Shown here piece after piece: positions 63,183-64,000 of a stretch of 64,000 nucleotides of DNA; the first letter of the stretch is position 1, and each line of letters starts with the position of its first letter. This DNA comes from Afipia birgiae 34632 (GTDB lineage Bacteria > Pseudomonadota > Alphaproteobacteria > Rhizobiales > Xanthobacteraceae): assembly GCF_000308295.2 (NCBI RefSeq), contig NZ_HG326652.1, positions 677,420-741,419 of the forward strand, given 5' to 3'. The notes below the pieces were generated by a model. It did not search any database. It was not told the origin of the DNA and saw nothing but the letters and a program-made list of their open reading frames with translations. The translations under genes and the position numbers were made by a program.

Positions 63183-63608
63183 TCAGTTGTTCAGTGCCGC
63201 GATCAGCCGCGTGGCGTGATCTTCCAGCACCTTGACGTCCTCCTTGCGGGTCGCCGGCGGAAGCAGGGCGACGCCCTCGACCCGAGGCATGATGTGCACG
63301 TGAAGGTGGTAGACGACCTGGCCGCTGGCCGGTTCGCTGAATTGCTGCAGGGTAATACCGTCGGCCTTGAAGGCCTTCATGCCCGCGACTGCGATCTTTT
63401 TCGCCGTCCGCGCAACATGGGCGAAACTCTCGGGCGAAATGTCGAGAATATTCCGGGCGGGCTCCTTGGGAATCACCAGGGTATGTCCGGGACAGCGCGG
63501 CATGATGTCCATGAAAGCGAAGGTGTGTTCGTCTTCATACACCTTGTGGCACGGGATTTCCCCGCGCAGGATTTTTGCGAAGATGTTGTTGGTGTCGTAA
63601 GCGGTCAT
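63183..63608 (-). CDS. HIT-family hydrolase
   Basis: A 141-residue cytosolic protein of the histidine-triad superfamily, which hydrolyses nucleotide-type phosphoanhydrides or phosphoramidates. The start NIFAKILRGEIPCHKVYEDE and the triad HLHVHIMPR are complete. It resembles the Hint branch. It is convergent with azlD (15-base gap). Confidence 0.93.
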   Translation of the reverse strand: MTAYDTNNIFAKILRGEIPCHKVYEDEHTFAFMDIMPRCPGHTLVIPKEPARNILDISPESFAHVARTAKKIAVAGMKAFKADGITLQQFSEPASGQVVYHLHVHIMPRVEGVALLPPATRKEDVKVLEDHATRLIAALNN

Positions 63609-63689
63609 GGTCGGCCCCGGAAAAATTGCGGTTCACAATCGCCGTCCGAAGCGGCCCGGTCAAGCCGGGTTGTTTAGGCGGCGCGTTGG

Positions 63690-64000
63690 TCAGAAATCCG
63701 GTGTGCGCTCCGGGATGCCGGTTGCGATCTCATCGATCCGGTCGGCGAGATTCGTCAAGTCGCGGTGAAGTCCGTCCAGTGTAAATGCAAGGCCGAAAAC
63801 GCGCCCCACCGCATTGAAATCGAGTGCACGCATCGCGCCGGATTGACGCAGCCCGGTAAATGTTTCGGTGAAGGCGAGATGTGCCGCGCTGACGTCGTTT
63901 CGCGAGACAATAACGACCGCGTTGAGCGCAGTCGCGCATCGTTCGGTCAGCTCGGCGTGGGCGCGCAGCAGGCGAGCCGCCGCAGGCGCCAGCGTCGATG
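63690..64000 (-). CDS. C-terminal part of a protein (FUSC-like?), 5' end outside the window
   Basis: The minus-strand frame is open from the window edge to TGA at 63690-63692, giving 102 residues ending IPERTPDF. RLLRAHAELTERCATALNAV and VFGLAFTLDGLHRDLTNLAD are helical and similar in kind to the cytoplasmic end of FUSC-type aromatic-acid exporters, but this is a weak resemblance. The membrane part would lie outside the window. Confidence 0.65.
   Translation of the reverse strand, partial: STLAPAAARLLRAHAELTERCATALNAVVIVSRNDVSAAHLAFTETFTGLRQSGAMRALDFNAVGRVFGLAFTLDGLHRDLTNLADRIDEIATGIPERTPDF

Overview
The window looks like a chromosomal segment of an alphaproteobacterium of the Bradyrhizobium/Afipia/Rhodopseudomonas/Nitrobacter group (Nitrobacteraceae). 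This rests on a GC-rich sequence, the presence of mipZ, a clpS-clpA pair, a PhaR-type phasin promoter, an Omp25/31-like porin, families common in this group (DUF6065-like, DUF1489, DUF599, DUF3253), and two copies of a GCATGATCCGGAAAAGTG-type intergenic repeat. I cannot name the species.

Layout. 1-1040: the 3' part of a decayed IS3-family element; its transposase ORF B carries a one-base deletion. 1160-6200: a TonB-dependent FecA-like receptor, a PepSY membrane protein and an outer-membrane beta-barrel protein, with an iron-box-like inverted repeat upstream. 6240-8698: an isolated pair, a CapK-like adenylate-forming enzyme and a glycosyltransferase-like protein. 9188-14468: an orphan ABC substrate-binding protein cotranscribed with a membrane adenylate/guanylate cyclase, divergent from a PQQ-dependent quinohemoprotein alcohol dehydrogenase. 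14667-17086: a degenerate tRNA-Arg, a TPR protein and two proteins of unknown function. The stretch 1-17 kb is richest in remnants and repeats and reads as accessory DNA.

17687-33461: mostly metabolic and housekeeping genes. These are glutathione-dependent formaldehyde dehydrogenase, an EamA exporter, photolyase, a Cache chemoreceptor, 1-Cys peroxiredoxin, an alkaline phosphatase-family enzyme, a propionyl/acetyl-CoA carboxylase subunit with a PEP-mutase-family enzyme and acylphosphatase, a LysR/tautomerase divergon, lipB and an orphan fliN-like gene. 33573-37131: tRNA-Leu(GAG), a 49-residue membrane microprotein, then an ArsR-type regulator, a flavoprotein with a cysteine-rich tail and an MFS transporter. 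Two identical 17-base operator-like sites precede the regulator and the flavoprotein. This cassette is the best candidate here for a poorly described system, probably metalloid or thiophilic-toxin detoxification.

37151-48668: two tandem NodB-type deacetylases, an M15-like peptidase, a small HTH protein, an aldo-keto reductase, a YdcF protein, GST, YidB, panC and mipZ. 48999-54881: an alpha/beta hydrolase, a VWA protein, a membrane J-domain protein, a D,D-carboxypeptidase with a SPOR tail, and a phasin whose promoter carries two TGC-N3-GCA boxes. 54959-64000: a TadG-like protein with a duplicated 5' end, clpS (5' frame broken at a G8 run) and clpA, a lytic transglycosylase, azlCD preceded by two tiny ORFs and a perfect 22-base palindrome, a HIT protein, and the C-terminus of a further protein running off the window.

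Gene functions come from reading motifs and from knowledge of the families. No database search was run.
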